Source: an uncultured Sphingomonadaceae bacterium (GTDB lineage Bacteria > Pseudomonadota > Alphaproteobacteria > Sphingomonadales > Sphingomonadaceae). Taken from it: a DNA stretch of 64,000 bases. Within the stretch, counting starts at the first letter, position 1. Each line of letters begins with the position of its first letter. The notes beneath the pieces were generated by a model. That model was not told the DNA's origin. It made no database searches and saw only the letters and a list, made by a program, of their open reading frames with translations. Both the position numbers and the translations under genes were made by a program. The stretch lies in NCBI GenBank assembly GCA_947493195.1, contig CANLQG010000010.1, positions 30,339 through 94,338 on the forward strand. Direction: 5' to 3'. Shown in pieces: positions 35,171 to 43,788 of the stretch.

Positions 35171-37633
35171 ATGCTGAGCCTGCGCGAATATCGGAACAAA
35201 GCCGACCGGCTGGCGGACTTCCTGCCCTGGGCAGCTTTGGTCGCGCCGGGCGTGGTGCTCAACAAGGACGGCAGCTTTCAGCGCAGCGCGCGCTTGCGCG
35301 GCCCCGACCTCGACAGCGCAACGCCCGCTGAACTGATCGCAACCACCGCGCGGCTCAACAGCGCGCTGCGGCGGTTGGGGTCTGGCTGGGCGATATTCGT
35401 CGATGCGGTGCGTCGACCGGCACTGGAATATCCGGTCTGCAACTTTCCCGATCCCGCCTCGGCGCTGGTTGAACGCGAACGCGCCGCGCAGTTTGCCGAG
35501 GAAGGCGCGCATTTCGAGAGCCGCTATTTCCTCACCTTCCTGTGGATGCCGCCCGCCGAAGACGCCGCACGCGCCGAAAGCTGGCTCTACGAGGGCAAGG
35601 CAGAGAAAGGCATTGTCCCACGTGAATTGCAGGACGGCTTCGTCGACCGGACCGACCGGCTGTTGCGACTGTTCGAAGGCTTCCTGCCCGAAGCCCAATG
35701 GCTCGATGATGGCGAAACGCTGACCTATCTCCACAGCTGCATCTCGACGCAGGTGCAGTCCGTCCGCGTTCCTGAAACCCCGATGCATCTCGATGCGCTG
35801 CTCGCCGACGAGCCGCTCACTGGCGGGCTCGAACCGCGTCTGGGCACGGCGCATCTGCGCACCCTAAGCGTGATCGGCTTTCCGAGCGCAACCTTTCCCG
35901 GCCTGCTCGATGAACTGAACGCGCAAGGGTTCGCCTACCGCTGGTCGACCCGAGCGGTCATGCTCGACAAGAGCGATGCCACGCGGCTGCTTTCCAGGAT
36001 CCGCCGCCAGTGGTTCGCCAAGCGCAAATCGGTCGCAGCGATCCTCAAGGAGGTGATGACCAATGAGGCTTCGGTGCTGGTCGACAGCGACGCGGCCAAC
36101 AAGGCCGAAGATGCGGACACGGCCTTGCAGGAACTGGGCGCAGACCATGTGGGGCTGGCGCTGGTCACGGCAACTGTCACCGTCTGGGACGAAGATGCCG
36201 CGCTTGCTGCTGAAAAGCTGCGTCTCGTCGAGAAGGTTGTTCAGGGGCGCGATTTCACCTGCGTGACCGAAGGCATGAACGCGATTGAGGCCTGGCTCGG
36301 ATCGCTGCCGGGTCATGTCTATGCCAATGTCCGCCAACCTCCGATCTCGACTTTGAACCTTGCGCATATGATGCCGCTCTCGGCGGTCTGGGCTGGGCCG
36401 GAAAGCGATGCGCATTTTGCTGCGCCGCCGCTCTTCTATGCGAAGACCGAAGGCTCGACCCCGTTCCGCTTTTCGCTGCATGTCGGCGATGTCGGGCACA
36501 GTCTGGTGGTCGGCCCCACCGGGGCGGGCAAGTCGGTGCTACTGGCCATGATGGCAATGCAATTCCGCCGCTATACTGGCTCGCAAATCTTCGCCTTTGA
36601 TTTTGGCGGCTCGATCCGGGCCGCGGCGCTCGCCTGCGGCGGTGACTGGCAGGACTTGGGATCAAGCCTTTCAGAGGACGGCGACGAGGCCGTGATACTG
36701 CAACCGCTGGCACGGATTGCCGAGCCGGCAGAGCGCAATTGGGCATCCGAATGGCTGCAGGCGATCCTTGCTTCCGAAGGCGTCACCATTGACCCGGTCA
36801 CCAAGGACCACCTGTGGTCGGCGTTAACCTCGCTTTCGACCGCGCCAATCGGCGAGCGCACGCTCACCGGCCTCGCCGTCCTGCTGCAGTCGCAGGGCTT
36901 GAAGCAGGCGCTCGCGCCCTACTGCATCGGCGGACCGTTTGGGCGCCTGCTCGATGCCGAAAGCGAACGGCTTGGAGAAGGCAGCTTCCAGGCCTTTGAG
37001 ACCGAGGGGCTGACCGGATCGGCAGCGGCCCCCGCAGTCCTGACCTATCTCTTCCACCGCATTGAGGGCCGGCTCGACGGATCGCCGACGCTGATCATCA
37101 TCGATGAGGGCTGGCTGATACTCGACAGCCCGGCCTTCGCCGCACAATTGCGCGAATGGCTGAAAACCCTGCGCAAGAAGAATGCCAGTGTCGTTTTCGC
37201 AACGCAGAGCCTTGCCGATATCGAGACATCGGCGATTGCGCCCGCGATTATAGAGAGCTGCCCGACCCGGATCTTCCTGCCCAATGAGCGCGCGGTCGAA
37301 CCGCAAATCCTCGCCATCTATCGCCGCTTCGGGCTCAACGACCGGCAGATCGAAATCCTCAGCCGGGCAACCCCCAAGCGCGACTATTACTGTCAGTCGG
37401 CGCGTGGCAACCGCCTGTTCGAGCTGGGTCTGGGCGAGGTCGCTCTCGCCTTCACTGCAGCCTCTTCAAAGAGCGACCAGCTCGCCATCGCGCGGATCAT
37501 CGCGAATTCCGGCCGCGCAGATTTTGCCGCCGCCTGGCTGCGCCACCGCGGCCTCGACTGGGCTGCCGACCTGCTCGGTGCCCCCGAACAAACCTCCCTT
37601 ACCCCCAGCCCCCAACAAGGAGACCTCCCATGA
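35171..37633 (+). CDS. trbE: Conjugal transfer ATPase TrbE (VirB4 family)
   Basis: An 820-residue ATPase. The N-terminal half (LREYRNKADRLADFLPWAAL, VVLNKDGSFQRSARLRGPDL) is the CagE/TrbE domain. Walker A lies around K454 (VGPTGAGKSVLLAMMAMQF), Walker B around TLIIIDEGWLILDSPAF, and VVFATQSLADIETSAIAPAI is the conserved motif after it. Length is normal for TrbE. It overlaps trbJ by four bases. Confidence 0.93.
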   Translation: MLSLREYRNKADRLADFLPWAALVAPGVVLNKDGSFQRSARLRGPDLDSATPAELIATTARLNSALRRLGSGWAIFVDAVRRPALEYPVCNFPDPASALVERERAAQFAEEGAHFESRYFLTFLWMPPAEDAARAESWLYEGKAEKGIVPRELQDGFVDRTDRLLRLFEGFLPEAQWLDDGETLTYLHSCISTQVQSVRVPETPMHLDALLADEPLTGGLEPRLGTAHLRTLSVIGFPSATFPGLLDELNAQGFAYRWSTRAVMLDKSDATRLLSRIRRQWFAKRKSVAAILKEVMTNEASVLVDSDAANKAEDADTALQELGADHVGLALVTATVTVWDEDAALAAEKLRLVEKVVQGRDFTCVTEGMNAIEAWLGSLPGHVYANVRQPPISTLNLAHMMPLSAVWAGPESDAHFAAPPLFYAKTEGSTPFRFSLHVGDVGHSLVVGPTGAGKSVLLAMMAMQFRRYTGSQIFAFDFGGSIRAAALACGGDWQDLGSSLSEDGDEAVILQPLARIAEPAERNWASEWLQAILASEGVTIDPVTKDHLWSALTSLSTAPIGERTLTGLAVLLQSQGLKQALAPYCIGGPFGRLLDAESERLGEGSFQAFETEGLTGSAAAPAVLTYLFHRIEGRLDGSPTLIIIDEGWLILDSPAFAAQLREWLKTLRKKNASVVFATQSLADIETSAIAPAIIESCPTRIFLPNERAVEPQILAIYRRFGLNDRQIEILSRATPKRDYYCQSARGNRLFELGLGEVALAFTAASSKSDQLAIARIIANSGRADFAAAWLRHRGLDWAADLLGAPEQTSLTPSPQQGDLP

Positions 37634-38376
37634 TCCCCCGTAAATACCTCCGCAGTCTTTTGACCGGTGTCGCGCTTGCCTGTGCCGGAACCGGCGCTCT
37701 GGTGTCCGCGCCTGCCCACGCGCAGTTCGGCGGCATTGTCTATGATCCGACGAACTATGCCCAGAATGTGCTGACTGCGGCGCGCACGCTCGAGCAGATC
37801 AACAACCAGATCCGCATGCTGCAGAACCAGGCCAACTCGCTCATCAACGAGGCGCGCAATTTGCAGAGTTTGCCGCTTACCGTGCTTCAGCCCTTGCAGG
37901 ACCAGGTCCGGCAGACGCAGCAATTGCTCCAACAAGCCCAACGCATAGCCTACGATGTGCGCGAAATCGAAAGCACCTTCGATGCGCAATACAAGAATAT
38001 CCCGCTGGGTGCCTCACAGCAGGCGATGGTCAATAGCGCCGAGGCGCGCTGGCAAAACAGCGTCGCTGGTTTCGAGGACGCGCTGAAGGTCCAGGCGGGC
38101 GCGGTCGCTAATATCGAAGGCTCGCGCGCGGCGGTGAATGAACTGGTCAGCGCCAGCCAGTCGGCAACCGGTGCCTTGCAGGCCGCGCAGGCGGGCAACC
38201 AGCTCTTAGCGGTGCAAGCAGGCCAATTGGCTGATCTCACTGCCACGCTGGCAGCCATGAGCCGGGCGCAGGCGCTCGATGCGGCTGAAAGCGCGGCGGC
38301 CAAGGCTCAGGCGCGCGAACAATTGCGGCGCTTTCTCGCCAATCGTCCGCACTACCTGCCCAGCGGGCAAAAGTGA
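37630..38376 (+). CDS. trbJ: Conjugal transfer protein TrbJ (VirB5 family)
   Basis: A 248-residue periplasmic protein with signal peptide (LLTGVALACAGTGALVSAPAHAQ, residues about 10-32). The mature N-terminus (IVYDPTNYAQNVLTAARTLE) followed by a long helical QINNQIRMLQNQANSLINEA region is the TrbJ/VirB5 signature. It would be a minor pilus component or tip protein. Start at 37630 overlaps the trbE stop. Confidence 0.92.
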   Translation: MIPRKYLRSLLTGVALACAGTGALVSAPAHAQFGGIVYDPTNYAQNVLTAARTLEQINNQIRMLQNQANSLINEARNLQSLPLTVLQPLQDQVRQTQQLLQQAQRIAYDVREIESTFDAQYKNIPLGASQQAMVNSAEARWQNSVAGFEDALKVQAGAVANIEGSRAAVNELVSASQSATGALQAAQAGNQLLAVQAGQLADLTATLAAMSRAQALDAAESAAAKAQAREQLRRFLANRPHYLPSGQK

Positions 38377-38382
38377 TCTGCC

Positions 38383-38730
38383 ATGGATAGCAAGCTCGTC
38401 GCGCGCGTCGGCGCCGCCGTCTTCGTCGGCCTCGCCTTCGCCATGACGCTCGTGCAGATGCGCGAGGAGCCTGCCACGCGGCCCAACTCTATGCCAGTTG
38501 CGTGGGTGCCCGACGGCGACCCGCTGTCCCTAAAGATCAAGGCCTGTGCAGAGATGGGCGAGTTGGCGCTGTCCTCACCCGATTGCCGCGCAGCCTGGGC
38601 GGAAAAGCGTCGCCGCTTCCTGGGCGTGGATCATCCAGAGGCCTATTCCGGGCTCGTTGATCCTGCGCCGCCGGACGCGCCTGGTCTCCCGGTGCCAAGC
38701 CCGGTTGGCGAACAGCGAGGGGAGAACTGA
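38383..38730 (+). CDS. TrbK-alt-like small protein, putative entry exclusion
   Basis: A 115-residue protein with one N-terminal hydrophobic helix (VARVGAAVFVGLAFAMTLVQ) and a periplasmic C-terminus with two Cys (CAEMGELALSSPDCRAAWAEKRRRF). This fits the 'TrbK-alt' proteins found between trbJ and trbL, which are proposed to exclude transfer into cells already carrying the element. The function is by position and family, not demonstrated. It lies 6 bp after trbJ. Confidence 0.8.
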   Translation: MDSKLVARVGAAVFVGLAFAMTLVQMREEPATRPNSMPVAWVPDGDPLSLKIKACAEMGELALSSPDCRAAWAEKRRRFLGVDHPEAYSGLVDPAPPDAPGLPVPSPVGEQRGEN

Positions 38731-38731
38731 C

Positions 38732-40045
38732 ATGGGTGGCACCGGCGTCGTCGATCGCTTTCTGGCGATCTTCTCCCAATACATCGACAGCGGCTTCGGC
38801 CTGCTTTCGGGCGAGGTCGCGTTCATCGCGACCACGCTGATCGTGATCGATGTGACGCTGGCAGCCCTGTTCTGGAGCTGGGGCGAGAATGACGACATCA
38901 TCGCGCGCCTGGTCAAGAAGACGCTCTTCGTCGGCATCTTCGCCTATATCATCGGTAACTGGAGCGCGCTTGCCAACATCATCTTCAACAGCTTTGCCGG
39001 TCTCGGCCTCAAGGCCAGCGGGTCGGGGCTGGGTGCCGCCGACCTGTTGCAGCCCGGGCGTGTGGCCCAGGTCGGGATTGATGCCGCCTGGCCGCTGATC
39101 GAATCCATCGCCGATCTGATGGGCTATGTCGGCTTCTTCGAGAATTTCCTGCAGATCATCATTCTTCTGCTCGCCTGGGCGGTGGTGATCATCGCCTTCT
39201 TCATTCTGTCGATCCAGCTTTTCGTTACGCTGATCGAGTTCAAGCTGACAACGCTGGCTGGCTTCGTACTCATACCGTTCGGCCTGTTCGGCAAGACCGC
39301 CTTCATGGCAGAGCGCGTGCTCGGCAATGTCGTTTCTTCGGGCATCAAGGTGCTGGTTCTGGCCGTGATCATCGGAATCGGCTCGACGCTCTTTGCTGAA
39401 TTTACCAGTGCGATTCCCGGCGAGCCAACCATCGAGGATGCGCTCGCCATCGTGCTTGCAAGCCTGACGCTTCTCGGTCTGGGAATCTTCGGTCCCGGCA
39501 TCGCCAACGGCATCGTGGCGGGCGGGCCGCAATTGGGCGCCGGCGCAGCAGCAGGCACGGCCTTGCTGGCGGGCGGCGCTGCCGTGGGCGGCATCGCCGG
39601 AGCCAAGCTGGCGGGCGGGGCGGTGGCGAGCGCTGCATCGTCGGCCGCGCAAGGCACATCGCGCGCTGCGGGCGGGGCAACGATGGCCTACGCCACAGGC
39701 TCCGCTGGCAAGAGCGGCAGTGCAGCGGTTGCAGGCGGTATGGCCGGTGTGGGCCGCGCCGCAGGAGGCGCAGCCATGTCGCCGCTGCGCAAAGCGGCAG
39801 ATAGCGCGAAGAGCAGTTTCCGCCAGGGTGCACGGGCATCGGTCGGCAATATGGGCGGACGCATCGTGCCTGCACCAGGCAGTACGCCGTCCGGCCCACC
39901 GCCCGAAAACGGCCCGCCCGCCTGGGCCAAAGCCATGAAGCAGCGCCAGAGCCTCGGCCACTCGGCTTCGCTCGCCGCGCACACTGTGCGCTCCGGTGAC
40001 GGCCACGGCGCAGGCTCCTCGATCGACACCAAAGAGAAGGACTGA
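38732..40045 (+). CDS. trbL: Conjugal transfer protein TrbL (VirB6 family)
   Basis: A 437-residue polytopic inner-membrane protein. The ATG at 38732 follows GAGGGGAG; the frame is open further upstream but that part overlaps the preceding gene. The start VVDRFLAIFSQYIDSGFGLL and the region FWSWGENDDIIARLVKKTLFVGIFAYII are typical of TrbL. About six hydrophobic segments are followed by an Ala/Gly-rich C-terminal tail (about 270-437), also usual for the family. trbF starts 6 bp later. Confidence 0.92.
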   Translation: MGGTGVVDRFLAIFSQYIDSGFGLLSGEVAFIATTLIVIDVTLAALFWSWGENDDIIARLVKKTLFVGIFAYIIGNWSALANIIFNSFAGLGLKASGSGLGAADLLQPGRVAQVGIDAAWPLIESIADLMGYVGFFENFLQIIILLLAWAVVIIAFFILSIQLFVTLIEFKLTTLAGFVLIPFGLFGKTAFMAERVLGNVVSSGIKVLVLAVIIGIGSTLFAEFTSAIPGEPTIEDALAIVLASLTLLGLGIFGPGIANGIVAGGPQLGAGAAAGTALLAGGAAVGGIAGAKLAGGAVASAASSAAQGTSRAAGGATMAYATGSAGKSGSAAVAGGMAGVGRAAGGAAMSPLRKAADSAKSSFRQGARASVGNMGGRIVPAPGSTPSGPPPENGPPAWAKAMKQRQSLGHSASLAAHTVRSGDGHGAGSSIDTKEKD

Positions 40046-40051
40046 CCTCTC

Positions 40052-40732
40052 ATGTTCAAACGCCCCTCGATCCGGTACGGCAAGACACCGCAACCAGAGA
40101 CGCCCTATCAGCGCGCGGCACAGGTCTGGGACGAGCGCATCGGCTCGGCCCGCGTCCAGGCGAAGAGCTGGCGCTATGCCTTCTTTGGCGCGCTCGGCCT
40201 GTCGGCAGCGCTGACCGGCGGTCTTATCTGGCAGAATGCTCGCGGCACCATCGTCCCTTACGTGGTGGAAGTCGACAAGCTTGGCGAAGCGCGCAGCGTC
40301 GCGCCAGCCAATGCCGAGTTCGCGCCAACCGATCCGCAGATTGCCTTCCATCTTGCCCGCTTCATCGAGTATGTCCGCGCCATTCCCGACGATGCCATTG
40401 TCGTGCGGGAAAGCTGGCTCAGAGCCTATGACTTCGCGAGCGACAAGGGCGCGCTCGCACTCAATGACTATGCGCGCGCCAATGATCCCTTTTCGGTGAT
40501 TGGACGCGAACAGGTGGCTGTCGATGTCACCAGCGTGATCCGTGCTTCACCAAGGAGTTTCCGGGTGGCCTGGGTCGAGCGCCGCTACCGCGACGGCGCG
40601 CTCGCCGAGACGAGCCGCTGGACCGCGATCCTCGGCATCACCGTGCAGCCACCCAATAATCCCGATGCGCTCACCAAGAACCCGCTCGGCATTTTCGTCA
40701 CCTCCATCAACTGGTCAAAGGAGCTCGGCTGA
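40052..40732 (+). CDS. trbF: Conjugal transfer protein TrbF (VirB8 family)
   Basis: A 226-residue inner-membrane protein with one helix at about residues 42-64 (YAFFGALGLSAALTGGLIWQ) and a periplasmic VirB8-like domain (TIVPYVVEVDKLGEA, PNNPDALTKNPLGIFVTSINWSKEL). The start TPYQRAAQVWDERIGSARVQ is the family signature. It overlaps the trbG start by one base. Confidence 0.92.
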   Translation: MFKRPSIRYGKTPQPETPYQRAAQVWDERIGSARVQAKSWRYAFFGALGLSAALTGGLIWQNARGTIVPYVVEVDKLGEARSVAPANAEFAPTDPQIAFHLARFIEYVRAIPDDAIVVRESWLRAYDFASDKGALALNDYARANDPFSVIGREQVAVDVTSVIRASPRSFRVAWVERRYRDGALAETSRWTAILGITVQPPNNPDALTKNPLGIFVTSINWSKELG

Positions 40733-41724
40733 TGGCCTGCTCACATACTCTGTCGCAAAAAATCTGTGTCTGCCTGTTTGGCGCTGCCTCGCTGGCGCTC
40801 GCTTCGTCCGCTTCGGCGACACCTGCACCTATGGCTCCAGCCATGCAGACGGCTCTTGGCGCGCTGGTAAAGCTGGGTCCTGTCGCTGCGATCCGATCGC
40901 TTGAACACATCAGTTCCCTTTCGCGGCAGGCCTCCCCCAGTGCCGCGCGCCGCTCCCGCCCGCCTGACCCCGAGGCGCAAGTGGGAGCGGCAAACGATGC
41001 TGCCCGGATCCAGCCTGAGGATGCAGGGTTCCAGAACGCGATCCAGCGCTATGCCTATAGCGAAGGGGCGCTGTTCCAGATCTATACCAAACCCGGCCAG
41101 GTGACCGATATCGCCTTGCAGGAAGGCGAGCAGCTCGTCGGCCCCGGCCCGGTTGCGGCAGGCGATACGGTGCGCTGGATGATCGGCGATACGCTCAGCG
41201 GATCGGGCGCTACACAGCGGGTGCATATCCTTGTCAAGCCGACCCGGCCTGACATCACCACCAATCTCGTCATCAACACCGACCGGCGCACCTATCACGT
41301 CGAACTGCGCGCGAACGCCCGCGTCTACATGGCGTCGGTCAGCTGGTCTTATCCTGAAGATGATCTGATCGCATTGCGCCGGGCAGAAGCGGAAGCCGTT
41401 CGCGCCGCTCCGATTGCAGACGGGTTCGCCATCGAAAGCCTCAATTTCGACTACAGGATATCGGGCGACAAACCACATTGGCGGCCCTTGAGAGTGTTCG
41501 ATGACGGCCAGCGCACACTGGTGGAATTCCCGCCGGACATTGCCCAGGGCGAAATGCCGCCTTTCTTCGTCATTGGCGCGGACGACGAGGCCGAACTGGT
41601 CAATTACCGGGTAAACGGGCGCTACCTGATCGTCGACCGGCTGTTCCACAAGGCCGAATTGCGTCTTGGCGCAGGACGCAGGCAGGTTCGCGTCAAGATC
41701 ACCAATCGGGCGCGGAGCGAATAA
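40732..41724 (+). CDS. trbG: Conjugal transfer protein TrbG (VirB9 family)
   Basis: A 330-residue periplasmic/outer-membrane-complex protein with signal peptide (LFGAASLALASSASATPAP). The VirB9 domain starts near YSEGALFQIYTKPGQVTDIA and includes LQEGEQLVGPGPVAAGDTVRW, VHILVKPTRPDITTNLVINTD and the C-terminal region FDDGQRTLVEFPPDIAQGE and VNYRVNGRYLIVDRLF. With TrbI it forms the channel core. Its stop overlaps the trbI start. Confidence 0.92.
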   Translation: MACSHTLSQKICVCLFGAASLALASSASATPAPMAPAMQTALGALVKLGPVAAIRSLEHISSLSRQASPSAARRSRPPDPEAQVGAANDAARIQPEDAGFQNAIQRYAYSEGALFQIYTKPGQVTDIALQEGEQLVGPGPVAAGDTVRWMIGDTLSGSGATQRVHILVKPTRPDITTNLVINTDRRTYHVELRANARVYMASVSWSYPEDDLIALRRAEAEAVRAAPIADGFAIESLNFDYRISGDKPHWRPLRVFDDGQRTLVEFPPDIAQGEMPPFFVIGADDEAELVNYRVNGRYLIVDRLFHKAELRLGAGRRQVRVKITNRARSE

Positions 41725-42896
41725 TGAACAGCGAGCCCGAACCCGAAAAGCCCGTCGACGCCGAATCCATCACCAGCCTGCGCGGCGAGGGCCCGCGCGT
41801 CGTGCGGCTGTCGCGCAAGGCAATTGGCATTGCCAGCGCCATTGGACTGTCGCTGGTGGGCGCAGCTTTGCTCTATGCGCTGCAGCCTGCCGCGCAAAGG
41901 GGCGAGGAAGAGCTGTTCAACACCGATGGTGTAGCGGTGGCCGACGGTCTGGTATCAGCCCCGAGCGATTATTCGCAGGTGCCAAGGCTTGGACCGCCGC
42001 TTCCCGGCGATCTCGGCAAGCCGATCCTCGATGCGCAGGAGCGCGGTGCGGTCGCTGCATTGCCGCCCGTCGGCGCGCAACCTTCGCCGCCACAGCCGCA
42101 GGGTGTCAGCCCAGCGGAAGCGGCGCGTCAGCAGATCGAACAGGAACGCGAGGCGGCACGCGGTAGCCGCCTGTTTCTTGGCGGCGGAACGCCCGCTGCC
42201 AGTCTGGCGCAGGCACTTTCACCCTCCTCGCAGGTGCCTGCACCCGCTCAAGCTTCGGTTTCTGCTGACCAGCCTGCGTTTCTTGACCGCCCCGCCGAGC
42301 GCCGCACGGTTTCGCATCAAAGGCTCGATGCCTCACCATCTGGAGCCTTGCTGCAGGCCGGTTCGGTCATCCCCGCAGCGCTGATTACCGGTGTCCGCTC
42401 CGACCAGCCCGGCTTGGTGACTGCGCAAGTGACCCAAAACGTCTATGACAGCCTGACCGGACGCCGCTTGTTGATCCCGCAGGGCGCCCGCCTGATCGGC
42501 GAGTATGAATCCGATGTTGGCTTTGGCCAGCGGCGTGTGCTGCTCGCATGGAACCGGCTGATCCTGCCCGATGGCGGGTCGATTGTGCTCGAACGCCCGC
42601 CTGCCGCAGACCCTTCCGGCTATGCGGGCCTCGAAGACGGGGTCGACTATCACTGGAGTGGTGTGCTCAAAGCCGCGCTGGTCTCGACCTTGCTGGGCGT
42701 CGGAAGCGAGCTGGGCTCAGGCAGTGACAGTGATCTGGCGCGGGCGCTGCGGCGCGGCAGTCAGGACAGCGTCAACCGCGCAGGCGAACAGATTGTCTCG
42801 CGCGAGCTCAATATCCGCCCGACGCTTACCATTCGTCCGGGCTTTCCTGTGCGTGTGCTGGTCACCCGTGATATCGTGCTGGAGAGTGCATCGTGA
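41724..42896 (+). CDS. trbI: Conjugal transfer protein TrbI (VirB10 family)
   Basis: A 390-residue protein with a short cytoplasmic N-terminus, one inner-membrane helix (IGIASAIGLSLVGAALLYAL, about residues 33-52), a Pro/Gln-rich periplasmic linker and a C-terminal VirB10 domain. The domain shows LLQAGSVIPAALITGVRSDQ, LLIPQGARLIGEYESDVGFG, RVLLAWNRLILPDGGSIVLE and LTIRPGFPVRVLVTRDIVLE. It spans both membranes in the channel. Its last four bases overlap the DUF2274 gene. Confidence 0.93.
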   Translation: MNSEPEPEKPVDAESITSLRGEGPRVVRLSRKAIGIASAIGLSLVGAALLYALQPAAQRGEEELFNTDGVAVADGLVSAPSDYSQVPRLGPPLPGDLGKPILDAQERGAVAALPPVGAQPSPPQPQGVSPAEAARQQIEQEREAARGSRLFLGGGTPAASLAQALSPSSQVPAPAQASVSADQPAFLDRPAERRTVSHQRLDASPSGALLQAGSVIPAALITGVRSDQPGLVTAQVTQNVYDSLTGRRLLIPQGARLIGEYESDVGFGQRRVLLAWNRLILPDGGSIVLERPPAADPSGYAGLEDGVDYHWSGVLKAALVSTLLGVGSELGSGSDSDLARALRRGSQDSVNRAGEQIVSRELNIRPTLTIRPGFPVRVLVTRDIVLESAS

Positions 42897-43129
42897 CCAG
42901 GCTTAAACTTTCCGACATCAACGACGCGAAGCCGGTAAAGCTGACCATCGAGATCCCCGCGCGGTTGCACTGCGACCTCATTACCTATGGTGTTATCTTG
43001 AATGGTGGAGAAGAGCCAGGTGCACCAGCACCCGAACAGCTGATTGCTCCGATGCTGGAACGCTTCATTGCGACCGATCGGGCATTCGCCAAGGCCCGGC
43101 GAAATGTTCAGCCAGCGGCGGTCAGCTGA
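42893..43129 (+). CDS. DUF2274 domain protein of the trb operon
   Basis: A 78-residue soluble protein with the pattern LKLSDINDAKPVKLTIEIPA, LHCDLITYGVILN and QLIAPMLERFIATDRAFAKA that I know as DUF2274, regularly the last gene of trb operons in alphaproteobacterial elements. Start at 42893 overlaps the trbI stop. Its 3' end overlaps the convergent lysR fragment by 22 bp. Function unknown. Confidence 0.88.
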   Translation: MTRLKLSDINDAKPVKLTIEIPARLHCDLITYGVILNGGEEPGAPAPEQLIAPMLERFIATDRAFAKARRNVQPAAVS

Positions 43130-43313
43130 TAGCGCTCATCGACCAGTTTGAAAAAACAGGCGAGTGCGGGATTGTCATTGTCCCTGCGCCACCATGCGGC
43201 AAAATTGAAATGCGCCGCACCGGCAGGCTCGGAAATCTCGCGAAAGACCACATCCGGACGAGCAGCACCGGTTGCGCTTTCTGGCACAACAGTCACGAAC
43301 TTGCCGAATGGCA
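43108..43313 (-). pseudogene. LysR-type regulator, C-terminal fragment
   Basis: The last ~68 codons read PFGKFVTVVPESATG, ARPDVVFREISEPA, HFNFAAWWRRDNDNPALACF and end FFKLVDERYQL. This is the end of a LysR substrate-binding domain. LysR genes commonly face trb operons in such elements. The DNA-binding domain and most of the effector domain are gone; from about 43313 the same frame continues into IS630 transposase sequence. Confidence 0.75.
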
Positions 43314-43510
43314 CCATTGGCGCGACCATGCCGGGCATGCGCAGACCGGCTACCAGCGTGGTCGTTTTGCGGTGGCCATGCGGGAAGCCCAGCCGCAGCC
43401 GCTCGCCCTTCGGGCAGCGGCCATGGCTTCGGGTCATTTGGGTGGCTGTCCAGGTCTCGTCGATGAAGACCAGGCACTCGGGCCGGTCCTGCTCGCGCGC
43501 TTGCAGTATT
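43314..43510 (-). mobile_element. IS630-family transposase fragment fused to lysR remnant
   Basis: The minus-strand frame reads LQAREQDRPECLVFIDETWT, then TRSHGRCPKGERLRLGFPHG and HRKTTTLVAGLRMPGMVAP. The block VFIDETW with the following RGxRC-like and HRKTTT segments is the middle of the IS630 DDE domain and includes one catalytic Asp. Both ends of the transposase are missing. The fragment is in frame with the lysR end, a chimera left by insertion plus deletion. The 278 bp to the right hold no recognised gene. Confidence 0.8.
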
Positions 43511-43788
43511 AGCTATCTGGCATAAGAAGCTCGCACAAAGCTGTCCCACGATGACCCGTATTGTCGAGTGCATGGAGGAAGATCGGTTTGTTGTTACCCG
43601 GCCGAGCGAAGATGATGCTCGCGTAACCGAAGCATCGCTGACCCCCAAGGGCCGCAGCGCACAAAATAGATGATTTCCGATCGTTGATCTGCTTTTCCCG
43701 CTCAAGCCCTGTTTGTTTCGATTCTGCGGTGGCTGAACTGTTGCGGTTCAAGCATTTATGAATAAAAGCCAATCTCGAGCAGCGATAG

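Noticed and set aside
38537..40351. Long (604-codon) minus-strand open frame opposite trbL and trbF
   Set aside because: The composition is His/Arg/Gln-rich and shows no domain; the plus strand carries clear trbL and trbF. It is a GC-rich shadow frame.
43108..43437. Functional LysR regulator
   Set aside because: No helix-turn-helix domain; the N-terminal part is IS630 sequence.
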